The notes: generated by a model not told the origin, from the sequence alone. A stretch of 64,000 bases of DNA from CCMP332 sp040218795 (GCA_040218795.1 JAVJQT010000009.1:1-64000), one strand, 5' to 3'; positions 51,606 through 61,040 are shown, numbered from the stretch's first letter. Made by a program: numbers and translations.

Positions 51606-52553
51606 ATGATCCTTACAATTATTGTTACCTGCTTCAATCACGAAAATTATCTTGAAGAAGCAATTAATTCAGCGATTCATCAAAAAATACAAGAGAAGCA
51701 AATAATTGTCATTGATAATGGAAGTGAGGATTCAAGCAGGGAATTACTTGAAAGAATAAAAGAGACACATCCCTTCATTGAATTAATTTTACCGGATAAA
51801 AAGCTTAACTACTGTCAGGCTTTTAATTTGGCCTATAAAAAAGCCAAAGGCCAGTTTATTATTGATCTATCAGGTGACGATGTCCTTACACCGGAATTTG
51901 CATTGAAAGCCCTGGCAGAATCCAATTCCCTTTCGGCAGAATACGGCGTTTTCTATAGCAACGTGGAATACATTGACAATCAGGGCAAACATCTGAAATT
52001 CCATTTTGGCAAGAAAGGCGATTCAAAATATCAGTTTCCACCTCCTAGCGGTTTTATTTATAAAGAGCTGCTGGCAAAACATATAATTTCTTCCCCCGGA
52101 ATGATATTTAAAAAAGAGGTTTTAAACGATTTGGGAGGCTATGATGAGTCATTGTATTATGAGGACTTTGATTTTTGGCTACGAAGCAGTAGAAATTGGA
52201 AATACAAATACCTGGATAGTATTGGCGTAAAAGTTCGCCGACATGGAGGAAATCTCGGAAGCAATTTCTATAAAAAAAATCAAAAGGAAATGATGTGGTC
52301 CACTTTTAAAGTCTGTCTTAAAGCAAAGGAGCTCAACCGTACAGATGAAGAAAATATGGCACTTCACAAACGATGCTCCTATCATATGCGGCATGCTGTA
52401 CTTACCGAACATTTTCGTTTGGGCAAAAAGTATTATGCATTGATCAAATCCATCGGGAAGCCATTTATAATAGACAGAATTTTTCTCGGGCTTGCGCTAT
52501 TGCAGTGGCCGGTTTACCCTTTTTACAAAATGTACATCAACGATCATCGATGA
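51606..52553 (+). CDS. Glycosyltransferase family 2
   Basis: 315 residues of the GT-A fold. 'IIVTCFNHENYLEEAINSAI' opens the domain, with 'DNGSEDSSRELLE' as the nucleotide-binding region, 'DLSGDDVLTPEF' as the DxD-like metal motif and 'YDESLYYEDFDFWLR' as the catalytic acidic block. The C-terminal 60 residues are helical and may associate with the membrane. It begins 17 bases after the GT4-like gene and ends with a 10-base overlap with the convergent rsgA. Confidence 0.87.
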   Translation: MILTIIVTCFNHENYLEEAINSAIHQKIQEKQIIVIDNGSEDSSRELLERIKETHPFIELILPDKKLNYCQAFNLAYKKAKGQFIIDLSGDDVLTPEFALKALAESNSLSAEYGVFYSNVEYIDNQGKHLKFHFGKKGDSKYQFPPPSGFIYKELLAKHIISSPGMIFKKEVLNDLGGYDESLYYEDFDFWLRSSRNWKYKYLDSIGVKVRRHGGNLGSNFYKKNQKEMMWSTFKVCLKAKELNRTDEENMALHKRCSYHMRHAVLTEHFRLGKKYYALIKSIGKPFIIDRIFLGLALLQWPVYPFYKMYINDHR

Positions 52554-53488
52554 GTTTCTTCATCCTGAATGATACTTAAATAACTTTTATATCTGTCCGG
52601 ATCAATTTGCGCATTTTCAAGCGCATCAATAACCGCACAACCGGGTTCATGGACATGCGTGCAGGTATTAAAACGGCATTCAAGGGCAAAATCTTTGAGA
52701 TCGGGGAAAAACATTGAAATTTCATAGGCTTCCAGATCCTCGATACCAAATTCTTTTATTCCCGGCGTGTCTATTATTTTAGTTTGTTCACCGAGGTCAT
52801 ACATGGTTGCAAAAGTGGTGGTATGTTTTCCTTTATTGCTAAATTTTGAAATCTCCGCTGTTCGCAAATCAAGGTCGGGCTTGAGATAATTTAATAAACT
52901 TGACTTGCCCGAGCCGGAATGTCCCGAAATTAATGATTTCTTTCCCTTAAAAACAGCATCAACCTGTGCCAATCCTTCACCACTTTTTAATGAAAAGGAA
53001 TATACAGGATATCCAATGGCCCTGTAAATGAGTTCTATTTCTTCGAGCTTCATCAAATCCTTTTCGCGTAGCAAATCAATTTTATTAATCAATACCGTGG
53101 CATTAATTCCAAATGCTTCTGCCGCTAAGAGATAGCGATCCAGAAATCCCCTTGAAGTTCTGGGTTCTTTGATTGTAAAAAGTAAAACAGCTAAATCGAG
53201 ATTTGAGGCCACAATATGAGAATGTGCGGTTTTACGTGGTGATTTGCGGATCATGTAATTCTCCCTTGGAAGAATTTCGACAATATTAGCTGCATTGGGA
53301 CCTTCGTGATTTTTTTCAAGGTCTATAATAACCTGGTCCCCTACTGCAATTGGATTGGTAACTTTTTTATCAGCGAGTTTAAACTTCCCCCGTAATCTGC
53401 ATTGAAAATAGTCTCCACTTTCAGATTTAACGGTATACCAGGAGCCGGTTGATTTATATACTTCTGCTTTAATTCCGGTGCTAGCCAT
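52544..53488 (-). CDS. rsgA: Small ribosomal subunit-dependent GTPase RsgA
   Basis: 314 residues from ATG 53488; an ATG eight codons upstream lies within waaA and adds no family sequence. N-terminal OB fold, then the circularly permuted GTPase with 'NKIDL' before the P-loop 'GHSGSGKSSLLN' and 'DTPGIKEFG'. A zinc knuckle near the end has 'CRFNTCTHVHEPGC'. It helps late 30S maturation. Its start overlaps the end of waaA by eight bases, so the two genes are coupled. Confidence 0.94.
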   Translation of the reverse strand: MASTGIKAEVYKSTGSWYTVKSESGDYFQCRLRGKFKLADKKVTNPIAVGDQVIIDLEKNHEGPNAANIVEILPRENYMIRKSPRKTAHSHIVASNLDLAVLLFTIKEPRTSRGFLDRYLLAAEAFGINATVLINKIDLLREKDLMKLEEIELIYRAIGYPVYSFSLKSGEGLAQVDAVFKGKKSLISGHSGSGKSSLLNYLKPDLDLRTAEISKFSNKGKHTTTFATMYDLGEQTKIIDTPGIKEFGIEDLEAYEISMFFPDLKDFALECRFNTCTHVHEPGCAVIDALENAQIDPDRYKSYLSIIQDEETHR

Positions 53489-54719
53489 TCTCCAAAATGC
53501 TTTTAATTCCATCCAGCACCTTATTGGATGCGCCTAAATTTCCGGAGATGTACTGATAAGCATTTTTACCACACTTTATACGGTAGTCTTCATTGCTCAA
53601 AATCTTTAAGGTTTTTTCGAAACCTTCTTTATCGTGAATGGAAAAAGCCGCTCCCGCATCGATCATGGCCTGTGCCTCTGGAAATTTTTTGTAATTCGGG
53701 CCGAATATAATTGGAATACCAAAAACTGCCGGCTCCAGAATATTGTGCAAACTGCCGTGAAAAGCGCCGCCAACATAGGCCAGTTTTCCCATGGCATAAA
53801 CCGAAGCGAGCATGCCAATATTATCAATAATCAGCACCCTGTAATCCTTTAAATCCATACGCTCATTGGTAACTGAAAACAATATGGATTTCAAGCGGAT
53901 ATTTTTTATTGTGACTTCGATCTCTTCTTTTCCGATATTATGTGGGGCAATGATGATCTTAAAATCCTCAATCTGATTGACGGTATCCAGTATTACATTC
54001 AAATCATCTTGCCAGGTTGAGCCAAGAACTAATATCCTTTCAGCTCTTGCAAATTTCGCTATGGTGGGATGGATTCTATTTTTTCTCATTCGGTATTTCA
54101 CGCGGTCAAAACGGGTATCTCCGCTAATCTCAGCATTTAACCCAATGCTTTTTAGAATTTTTTTTGAATTGGAGTTTTGGACATAAATTTTATCAAAGGC
54201 TTTAAGCGCATTGCGCATAAGCGAACCGTAAAACCTAAAATAGATCTGGTCTTTTCTGAACAACGAGGAAAAGAGAATAGTCTTAATGCCCCTCTTTTTG
54301 GCCTCATTCAAATAGTGATACCAAATGTCATATTTAACAAAGAGAATAAGTTTGGGCTTGACGTTGTCCAGAAAATACCTGGCATTTGAAGCCGTATCGA
54401 GTGGCAGGTAATAAACATACCAGATGTATTCCGGAATTTTTGCATTCTCGTATCCGGATGGGGAGAAAAAAGTTAATACGATATTATAGTTCGGATAAAA
54501 TTTATTGATTTTATCAAGGACAGGTAGGGATTGCTCAAATTCACCAAGACTCGCGACATGAACCCAAATATTATTAGTTGAAAGTTCGATCTCAACATTG
54601 AGTTTTTTTCTCCAGTTTTTTCTTCCTTCTACAAAAGATCGCGCTTTGGGAGAACGCAATGCTGCCAGATGTATCGCTAACCTATAAATGAATATGAAAA
54701 AATCGTAAAGAATTCGCAT
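53481..54719 (-). CDS. waaA: 3-deoxy-D-manno-octulosonic acid (Kdo) transferase
   Basis: 412 residues, GT-B type, no cleavable signal but an N-terminal membrane-anchoring helix. Blocks: 'WVHVASLGEFEQSLPVL', 'LTFFSPSGYENAK', 'GDTRFDRV', 'VLGSTWQDD', 'YVGGAFHGSLHNILEPAVFG' in part as 'GGAFHGSLHNILEPAVFG', and 'GPNYKKFPEA'. It adds Kdo to lipid IVA during lipopolysaccharide synthesis. Together with the LpxH-like gene and the glycan cluster it indicates a full lipid A-type envelope. It is the first gene of a two-gene unit with rsgA. Confidence 0.94.
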   Translation of the reverse strand: MRILYDFFIFIYRLAIHLAALRSPKARSFVEGRKNWRKKLNVEIELSTNNIWVHVASLGEFEQSLPVLDKINKFYPNYNIVLTFFSPSGYENAKIPEYIWYVYYLPLDTASNARYFLDNVKPKLILFVKYDIWYHYLNEAKKRGIKTILFSSLFRKDQIYFRFYGSLMRNALKAFDKIYVQNSNSKKILKSIGLNAEISGDTRFDRVKYRMRKNRIHPTIAKFARAERILVLGSTWQDDLNVILDTVNQIEDFKIIIAPHNIGKEEIEVTIKNIRLKSILFSVTNERMDLKDYRVLIIDNIGMLASVYAMGKLAYVGGAFHGSLHNILEPAVFGIPIIFGPNYKKFPEAQAMIDAGAAFSIHDKEGFEKTLKILSNEDYRIKCGKNAYQYISGNLGASNKVLDGIKSILENG

Positions 54720-54888
54720 TCTAAGTCAAAGAAATAAAAAGAGCAGCAATATTCTGACTCAATAAAAAATAATTCAAAGAAATAGTAGAATTAATTTCAA
54801 TTCGGCCAGATACAAAAAGAATGAAGCAATTCATTTTCGCTTTCTAGGCCTCAAATTTCACGCTTTAAAAATATTTTCTGTTAAATTT

Positions 54889-54918
54889 TTTGACCCTATT
54901 CAAACTGTTTTAGTTTTG
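54889..54918 (+). promoter_or_regulatory. Promoter of nhaD
   Basis: TTTG at 54889-54892, an 18-base spacer, then TAGTTTTG at 54911-54918. Both boxes match the Bacteroidota consensus (TTTG and TAnnTTTG). The ATG is 34 bases downstream. The best promoter seen in the window. Confidence 0.68.
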
Positions 54919-54952
54919 CAGCCTTTTTAAGACAATCTCTTAAATTTTTCCT

Positions 54953-56239
54953 ATGGATTTTAGTTCGGACTACCTACTGATATTTGTATTTGTAGTAGGT
55001 TATGCAGGAATCGTATTGGAGCATGTCATCCATGTTGATAAAACAGCTTCTGCACTTTTGACAGGTATACTTTGCTGGACCCTGTACATTATTGGGGCAA
55101 ATAACAAAGAGCTGGTAAACAGTCAGTTGTTTGAGCATTTAAGCGATATTTCTTCCATACTCTTTTTTCTTATGGGAGCAATGGCAATTGTTGAATTAAT
55201 TGATGCGCATGAGGGATTCAATGCCATCATGAACAGGATAAAAACAACGAATAAGCTAAAGCTTTTGTGGATACTTTCCTTTGTCAGCTTTTTTCTTTCA
55301 GCGACTCTGGATAACCTGACCACCTCCATCATCATGATTTCCCTCTTGCGAAAAATAATCAGGCCTAAAAGAGAGCGCTGGTTTTTTGCCGGCATGATTA
55401 TCATAGCAGCTAATGCAGGTGGTGCTTGGACACCGATTGGGGATGTAACAACTACTATGCTTTGGATCGGAGGGCAAATCACAACAGTCAATATCATGTT
55501 AAAGCTGATTCTACCCAGTTTAGTATGTATGATTGTGCCCTTACTTGTAATTTCAAACAAAATCAAAGGCAATTTTCCTGATTACAAAAGCAGACACAGC
55601 GGCGATCTTCGAACCACAAGATTTGAAAGAAGATCGATTTTGACACTGGGAATCGCAGGTTTGGTTTTTGTGCCGATTTTCAAAACTACAACCCATCTTC
55701 CTCCCTTTATGGGAATGCTTTTTAGTTTGGGTGTCATTTGGGTGGCTACAGAATTGATCCACAGAAGAAAAAATTTCGAAAGCAAAAAGCAGTATATGGT
55801 ATCATCTGCTTTATCAAAAATAGATCTCTCAAGCGTGTTGTTCTTCTTTGGTATTCTAGCGGCCATTTCCTGTCTTGAGTCCACGGAAATACTTCATCAT
55901 TTAAGTACTTTTCTGGATCAGGAAATTGGCAATTTGAACGTAATTGTAATGAGCATTGGCGTATTGAGTGCCATTGTGGATAATGTCCCACTGGTGGCAG
56001 CTTCCATGGGAATGTATTCGCTCGAAATGTTTCCCACTGATCATCGTTTCTGGGAATTTATGGCTTACTGTGCAGGCACAGGTGGTAGTATTCTAATTAT
56101 CGGATCGGCTGCCGGGGTGACAATTATGGGTATGGAAAAAATTGATTTTTTCTGGTACATCCGCAAGGTTAGCCTTTTGGCCATTATTGGCTATTTCTCC
56201 GGCGCATTTACATTTTTAGGGATGGAGTATTTATTCTAG
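54953..56239 (+). CDS. nhaD: Na+/H+ antiporter NhaD
   Basis: 428 residues with about 12 membrane helices. Family blocks: 'EHVIHVDKTASALLTGILCW', in part as 'VDKTASALLTGILCW', 'ILFFLMGAMAIVELID', 'FFLSATLDNLTTSIIM', 'IIAANAGGAWTPIGDVTTTMLW' in part as 'ANAGGAWTPIGDVTTTMLW', and 'SAIVDNVPLVAA'. It exchanges sodium for protons at alkaline pH or in salt, fitting a marine or saline habitat. It has a strong promoter of its own and is divergent from waaA. Confidence 0.93.
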   Translation: MDFSSDYLLIFVFVVGYAGIVLEHVIHVDKTASALLTGILCWTLYIIGANNKELVNSQLFEHLSDISSILFFLMGAMAIVELIDAHEGFNAIMNRIKTTNKLKLLWILSFVSFFLSATLDNLTTSIIMISLLRKIIRPKRERWFFAGMIIIAANAGGAWTPIGDVTTTMLWIGGQITTVNIMLKLILPSLVCMIVPLLVISNKIKGNFPDYKSRHSGDLRTTRFERRSILTLGIAGLVFVPIFKTTTHLPPFMGMLFSLGVIWVATELIHRRKNFESKKQYMVSSALSKIDLSSVLFFFGILAAISCLESTEILHHLSTFLDQEIGNLNVIVMSIGVLSAIVDNVPLVAASMGMYSLEMFPTDHRFWEFMAYCAGTGGSILIIGSAAGVTIMGMEKIDFFWYIRKVSLLAIIGYFSGAFTFLGMEYLF

Positions 56240-56418
56240 ACTGAGGCTTTTTTATTGTCGCTGCCCATTCCATTGAGGGTGTCAACAATCACCTCCAAAA
56301 GTCCATTAAGCTCTTCTGATTTCTTTTTGGGAATCACCGAATATTCGATGACTTCTTTCTTGGCTTTAGTATTTTTCTTAGACTTTGGCAAGGTTAATCT
56401 ATGAGAATTAAATCTCAA
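56236..56418 (-). CDS. Small Lys-rich protein, possible
   Basis: 60 residues from TTG 56418 or about 51 from a second TTG at codon 10. Basic in its first half ('PKSKKNTKAKKE') and amphipathic helical in the second ('LNGLLEVIVDTLNGMG'). It has no match to a family I know. Its stop overlaps the convergent nhaD stop by four bases, a pattern seen for real genes here. It may be a genuine small protein or chance; no good upstream promoter was found. Confidence 0.42.
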   Translation of the reverse strand: MRFNSHRLTLPKSKKNTKAKKEVIEYSVIPKKKSEELNGLLEVIVDTLNGMGSDNKKASV

Positions 56419-56505
56419 CTATACAAAAGAACGAAATTTGAGTTGATTTTAAAACAAATTTGAATAATTCGAAGACAAAATAGCACTGAGATAAGCCAGA
56501 GTATC

Positions 56506-57276
56506 TTATTTGCCTTTAAAATCAGGCTTTCTTTTCTCAATAAAGGCCTGCATTCCTTCTTTTTGGTCTTCTGAGGCAAATGTTAAATAGAAATTTTTTC
56601 TTTCAAAATGTAAGCCCTCATCCAAATGTGTCTCAAAGGCCCTGTTGACAGACTCTTTCGCCAACTTTACAGCCACCGGGCTCATATTCGCTATTTCAGT
56701 GGCCAGTTCAATGGCTTCTTCCATGTACATTTCAACAGGCACAACTTTATTAACAAGTCCGTAAGACATTGCCTCTTCCGCACTTAAAAACCGCCCGCTT
56801 AACACCAATTCCATGGATTTGGCCTTCCCAATAGCCCTGGTAAGTCTTTGGGTTCCACCTGCGCCGGGCATCACTCCTATTTTTATTTCAGGTTGTCCAA
56901 ATTTTGCTGTTTCAGAAGCGATAATCATATCACACAGCATTGATAGTTCACATCCACCGCCAAGGGCAAATCCAGAAACTGCAGCAATAATTGGCTTTTT
57001 GGTTTTTCTTATCTGATCCCAGGTAGAAAACTGGTCCACATTCAACATGTCAATGGCCGATTTACCGGACATTTGTTTGATATCCGCACCTGCGGCGAAT
57101 GCTTTTTCATTTCCGGTTATAATTATAACGCGAATGGCATCATCAGAGTCAATTTCAATAAGATTTTGTTTGAGCTCTTGCATGAGCTCAAGATTTAAGG
57201 CATTTAGCTCTTTTGGTCGATTTAATTGAAGAACAGCAATATTGCTATTGAATATTTCTTTTTTAATGAAACCCAT
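56506..57276 (-). CDS. Enoyl-CoA hydratase (crotonase family)
   Basis: 256 residues, very like the short-chain hydratases of mitochondria. Oxyanion hole 'AAGADIKQM' near 61-69 and 'ALGGGCE' with E110, second catalytic Glu130 in 'FGQPEIKIG', then 'MPGAGGTQRLTR'. Both catalytic glutamates are present, so water addition to trans-2-enoyl-CoA in fatty acid breakdown is expected. It is a stand-alone gene; no acyl-CoA dehydrogenase is adjacent. Confidence 0.92.
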   Translation of the reverse strand: MGFIKKEIFNSNIAVLQLNRPKELNALNLELMQELKQNLIEIDSDDAIRVIIITGNEKAFAAGADIKQMSGKSAIDMLNVDQFSTWDQIRKTKKPIIAAVSGFALGGGCELSMLCDMIIASETAKFGQPEIKIGVMPGAGGTQRLTRAIGKAKSMELVLSGRFLSAEEAMSYGLVNKVVPVEMYMEEAIELATEIANMSPVAVKLAKESVNRAFETHLDEGLHFERKNFYLTFASEDQKEGMQAFIEKRKPDFKGK

Positions 57277-57305
57277 TTTTCAAATTTAACTAAGAATTTC
57301 TTCAA

Positions 57306-57349
57306 TTTTAGGAAAACAAAGAAAGCCCCCCAAAAATTGAGAGGCTTTC
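57306..57349 (-). terminator. Possible terminator after the DegT aminotransferase
   Basis: On the minus strand GAAAGCC (57349-57343) can pair with GGCTTTC (57327-57321), followed by TTTGTTTTCC. The loop is long and the U run is broken, so the call is moderate. Confidence 0.42.
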
Positions 57350-57447
57350 CACAAGTGCTTTTTGAATAAATTAAACAGGTGTATGAAAATATTCTTTTCG
57401 TATACAATGGTATATACACTGAAATTCAAAAAGGTAACCGAAAAATT

Positions 57448-58530
57448 CTAGGCGTAGAAAGAATTTATCGTTTCAACAATAAAATCCAGCTCTGAAGGCA
57501 TTAATCCGGGAAAAGAAGGCAAAGATAGGATTGAATCATGCCATTTCCGGGTATTTTGTTTGTCAATGGTGGAAAAATCGAGTTTTTGATAAGCTTTCTG
57601 ATCAAATAGTGGGTTTGGATAGTGAATTTTGGTAGAAATACCATTTTTACTCAAATACGCTTTCAATTCGTCTCTTTTTTCAGTTTTAATTGTAAACTGA
57701 TGAAAAGTGCTTTCTCCGAGCTCTGAATTTGGCAAAATAAGTTTCGGAATACTTTTTAATCCTTCTAAATAGAATTTGGATATTTTTCTTTGTTCATTGA
57801 GTTTTTGTGGAATATTACGGAGGTTTTCCCTGAGAAAAGCGGCCTGAATTTCATCCATCCGGGAATTTACTCCGGAGAAATGCATGTTATTGTATTCCGA
57901 TTGGCCGTAATTGCAATACATTTTTGCTTTTTCAAACAATTTTTTATCAGAAGTACTAATTATCCCGGCATCACCTAAAGCCCCCAAATTTTTTGTCGGG
58001 TAAAGACTCGCAGCAGCGGCGACGCCAAACGTGCCCAACTGTTTATTTTTAATAGTGGTACCAAATGCCTGCGAAAAATCTTCGATCAGAGGAATTGAAT
58101 CGGGTAAATTATCAATGATTTTATTTGCTGAACCGAAATAATGTATGGCTAAAACAAGGTTGATCTTTTTCGCTGTATAATAGTCATCATTCAAATCCTT
58201 AAAGCCATCACTTAAATAGTCAATATCTGCAAATACAATCTTGTGGCCCGCATTTAAAACGGCATTGACTGTTGCCGGAAACGCATTGGCCTGAAGCAGC
58301 ACATTTAAGCTTTGATCGGAAATCAGTTTTAAAATGACATAGAGCGCATCGTAGCCATTTCCTACGGCCAATACAAAGGGAGATTTCATAAATTCGGAAA
58401 TCTCCTTTTCCAGGTTTTGTTGCTCCTCGCCGTTTACAAAATTCCCACTTTTGATCACCCGATTATAAGCGCGATCTAAGGCTAATTTATCCTCATTAGA
58501 AAACCGAATATCAAAAAATGGTATGTTCAT
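57448..58530 (-). CDS. DegT/DnrJ/EryC1 family sugar aminotransferase
   Basis: 360 residues, PLP-dependent. 'NGYDALYVIL' near 59-68, 'LIEDFSQAFG' near 148-157 (Asp binding the pyridine N), and the internal aldimine Lys180 in 'YPTKNLGALGDAG'. Such enzymes aminate keto sugars (for example at C3 or C4 of dTDP-hexoses) for surface glycans. No dTDP-sugar genes are in the window. Its start overlaps the end of the acyltransferase-like gene by four bases (ATGA type), so the two proteins probably act one after the other, amination and then N-acylation; that is inference. Confidence 0.9.
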   Translation of the reverse strand: MNIPFFDIRFSNEDKLALDRAYNRVIKSGNFVNGEEQQNLEKEISEFMKSPFVLAVGNGYDALYVILKLISDQSLNVLLQANAFPATVNAVLNAGHKIVFADIDYLSDGFKDLNDDYYTAKKINLVLAIHYFGSANKIIDNLPDSIPLIEDFSQAFGTTIKNKQLGTFGVAAAASLYPTKNLGALGDAGIISTSDKKLFEKAKMYCNYGQSEYNNMHFSGVNSRMDEIQAAFLRENLRNIPQKLNEQRKISKFYLEGLKSIPKLILPNSELGESTFHQFTIKTEKRDELKAYLSKNGISTKIHYPNPLFDQKAYQKLDFSTIDKQNTRKWHDSILSLPSFPGLMPSELDFIVETINSFYA

Positions 58531-59465
58531 CTTATCTCTTTCACCAGGCTAAATTTAATTCCGGTTTTCGCTCCTAATTTTTCCTTAAATCTTGTCAGTC
58601 CAAAATTTTCAGCTTCACGCTTTGCCTTACTTGTGCCAAGATCAAGGAAATTCATATTTTTTTCCCTTACATATTCGTGCATTCTTTTAATCAATCCTAT
58701 TGCCGGACTGAAAGCATCAAAATTTGGATCATGTGCAGGTATGAAATAATAAAGCGTCTTTTCGGTTATTTTTATTCCCAGACAACTCGCGATAATATCT
58801 TCGGAATTGCGCATAGTAAAGAGAACGTATTTATCATTAAAACGCTCAATTAAATCATCTAAAACTTCGCTTTTGATGTTAATAGGAAAACCGTTTTTCT
58901 CTCTCCATTTAATGATTTTATTGTAAAAAAGAGAGCTGTTAAATTCTTCTCTGACTTCGATAGTAAAATCAGATTTTATGAGTTTTTTTAATCTTCTTCT
59001 TGTGTCATCTTTCAAAGTATTTTCAAATTCCTGATCCGCAGGCATATGATGATTAATAAAACTATCCTCGATTACAAAACCCAGGTTTAACAAGCTTTGC
59101 GTAATGATAGAATTGTAATAAGAATTATAAATTTCTGGAAAATGAAGCCATCGAATTATTTTTACATTTTCATTATAAATATCCTGATAGAGTGCATCCA
59201 TAAAAGCCTGTACTTTTTCGAAAGATGTACCTTCCGCAATTTCAGGATAGCCGAATGATGCCCGATGACCGATGATGGCCTGATCATTTTGAATAAAATA
59301 GATAAGTGAAATTATTTCCTCATCATCTTTTAACATGGTCATTTTTCTGAGTCCGGAATGATCGTCCAGCGTGCAATCCATATATTCCGTAGTATTGAAA
59401 ATACATGTGGTATTAATGACATCGAAAGGCCATTTTTCCTTGCGATATGAAATTTTAGCAGCCAA
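58527..59465 (-). CDS. FemAB/GNAT-like acyltransferase, partner of the DegT enzyme
   Basis: 312 residues, two GNAT-like halves as in FemAB/MprF-type and CelD-like (acetyltransferase 6) proteins. The C-terminal half has 'ASCLGIKITEKTLYYF' and 'FLDLGTSKAKREAENFG', typical of the acyl-donor binding region; N-terminal half 'SLIYFIQNDQAIIGHRASFG'. No signal peptide. It likely transfers an acyl or aminoacyl group to an amino sugar. It is the upstream gene of the pair with the DegT aminotransferase. Exact donor and acceptor unknown. Confidence 0.75.
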   Translation of the reverse strand: MAAKISYRKEKWPFDVINTTCIFNTTEYMDCTLDDHSGLRKMTMLKDDEEIISLIYFIQNDQAIIGHRASFGYPEIAEGTSFEKVQAFMDALYQDIYNENVKIIRWLHFPEIYNSYYNSIITQSLLNLGFVIEDSFINHHMPADQEFENTLKDDTRRRLKKLIKSDFTIEVREEFNSSLFYNKIIKWREKNGFPINIKSEVLDDLIERFNDKYVLFTMRNSEDIIASCLGIKITEKTLYYFIPAHDPNFDAFSPAIGLIKRMHEYVREKNMNFLDLGTSKAKREAENFGLTRFKEKLGAKTGIKFSLVKEIR

Positions 59466-59527
59466 TAAATCGATTTGCTTTCATCATATTTGCAGCAATT
59501 TATTAAGATAATCCAAACCTTGCACAG

Positions 59528-60439
59528 ATGTTATCTTTATTGCTCACGATAATTGCCACAGCCTGTCTTTTTCTTGCCTTTAAATCCTTTAAGGTATTTG
59601 GCATGAACTCTCTGCATGCAATCATCGTGAATTACCTTGTTTGTGTAATTGCCGGACTTATTTTTCTAAGCGCGGATATGCATTATTTAGTTGAATCCAG
59701 TGGTTTCAAACTTTGGCATTTTCTAGGTGTGGCACTGGGTTTTTTGTTCATACTCACTTTTTTAAGAATGTCGCGCACCGCGCAGGAAATAAGTGTTTCT
59801 GCTTCAAGCATGGCAAGCAAACTCGCCTTGGTCATCCCCGTTTTATTTTCACTTTTAATAATTCAGCGAAGCGCAAAAGACTATGACTTTATAAATTATA
59901 CAGGAATAGTTCTTACCATTCCTGCTCTCTTATTGGCATCCTGGCCCGAAAAAAATTTAAAACAGGAAAAACTAATGGAAAGAATTGCGCTTCCACTTTC
60001 CGTATTCATTTTAAGTGGAATAATCGATACTTGTCTGAATTACTTCAATGCTTTGTTTGAAGATGACCCGTCTTTTATATTTTTTCCCGTTCTCGTATTT
60101 TTTAGTGCTGCTACTTTTGGATTTCTTTATTCACTGACAAATAAATCAATACCGGGGAAAATAAAATTAAAATCGGTGCTTGGGGGCATATACCTTGGTA
60201 TTCCCAATTTTTTCTCTCTTTATTTTTTATTGGACACTCTTAAAATATTTAATCAGGACGGTGCATTTATTTTCCCATTTAGCAATTTGGGAACGATCGT
60301 TCTTGCCACATTGGGAGCCTTTATTCTTTTTCGGGAAAAATTGAATTTAATACGATTATCAGGGTTGATCTTGTCATGCCTGGCACTCTTTCTATTGGCC
60401 TACCAGGAATTCTTATATTATTTTTCAAATGGCACCTGA
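59528..60439 (+). CDS. DMT-superfamily (EamA-like) transporter
   Basis: 303 residues with ten predicted membrane helices in two EamA-like halves. Blocks 'SVSASSMASKLALVIPVLFS' and 'GAFIFPFSNLGTIVLATLGAFILF', in part as 'FPFSNLGTIVLATLGAF', resemble drug/metabolite exporters. The substrate is unknown. The stop overlaps the YigZ start by 11 bases, so both are on one mRNA. Confidence 0.85.
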   Translation: MLSLLLTIIATACLFLAFKSFKVFGMNSLHAIIVNYLVCVIAGLIFLSADMHYLVESSGFKLWHFLGVALGFLFILTFLRMSRTAQEISVSASSMASKLALVIPVLFSLLIIQRSAKDYDFINYTGIVLTIPALLLASWPEKNLKQEKLMERIALPLSVFILSGIIDTCLNYFNALFEDDPSFIFFPVLVFFSAATFGFLYSLTNKSIPGKIKLKSVLGGIYLGIPNFFSLYFLLDTLKIFNQDGAFIFPFSNLGTIVLATLGAFILFREKLNLIRLSGLILSCLALFLLAYQEFLYYFSNGT

Positions 60440-61040
60440 TGTTTACCGGAGTATATTAAAGCAAGGCGAAGGACTTTATAAAGAAAAAGGCAGCAAATTT
60501 ATCGGCCATGCAATGAGGGTTGATACTGAAAAGGAATTCAAAGAGGCGATTGAAAAGCTGCAACAAAAATATCACGATGCCAGACATGTTTGTTACGCCT
60601 TAAGAATAGGTATTAAAAATGAATTTATTGCCAAGAGCGATGATGGCGAACCCATGCATTCTGCAGCTGACCCCATATTAGGACAGATTATCTCCGCCGA
60701 TTTAGTAAATGTGGCAGTATTTGTTGTGCGCTATTTCGGTGGTACTAAACTTGGTGTAGGTGGTTTAAAACATGCTTACAAGACGGCTGCATTGGAAGCA
60801 ATTAACAAGGCCCAAATTAAAGAATTCATCATTTCAGAAGAATTCAAGATATATTTTAATTACAGCAATTCTTCGCATGTGATGAAACTGATTGCTGATT
60901 TTGAAGCTGTCATAATTGATCAGCAATACGATGAAAAATGCTATTTGAAAGTTGAATTGCGCAGGTCTTTAGCAGAGCGTTTTATTTCCAAAATGAGGGA
61001 ATTGGAATATCTGGGTATCCGGCTTGACTTAAAAGAATGA
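60429..61040 (+). CDS. YigZ/IMPACT family protein
   Basis: 203 residues. The N-terminal IMPACT domain has 'KGSKFIGHAMRV', 'HDARHVCYALRIG', 'SDDGEPMHSAADPIL', and 'VVRYFGGTKLGVGGL', all close to the family. The C-terminal domain resembles EF-G domain V. Its role is not settled; eukaryotic IMPACT acts in translation control. It overlaps the upstream transporter gene, and its 3' end overlaps the convergent DUF554 gene by 12 bases. Confidence 0.9.
   Translation: MAPDVYRSILKQGEGLYKEKGSKFIGHAMRVDTEKEFKEAIEKLQQKYHDARHVCYALRIGIKNEFIAKSDDGEPMHSAADPILGQIISADLVNVAVFVVRYFGGTKLGVGGLKHAYKTAALEAINKAQIKEFIISEEFKIYFNYSNSSHVMKLIADFEAVIIDQQYDEKCYLKVELRRSLAERFISKMRELEYLGIRLDLKE

Noticed and set aside
54726..54784. 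Direct repeat TCAAAGAAATA at 54726 and 54774 before waaA
   Set aside because: Eleven bases of AT-rich sequence 48 bases apart can arise by chance; no third copy.
57222..57419. Open frame of 65 residues overlapping the enoyl-CoA hydratase start
   Set aside because: Overlaps a real gene and the terminator region, and has Lys/Phe-rich AT-driven composition.
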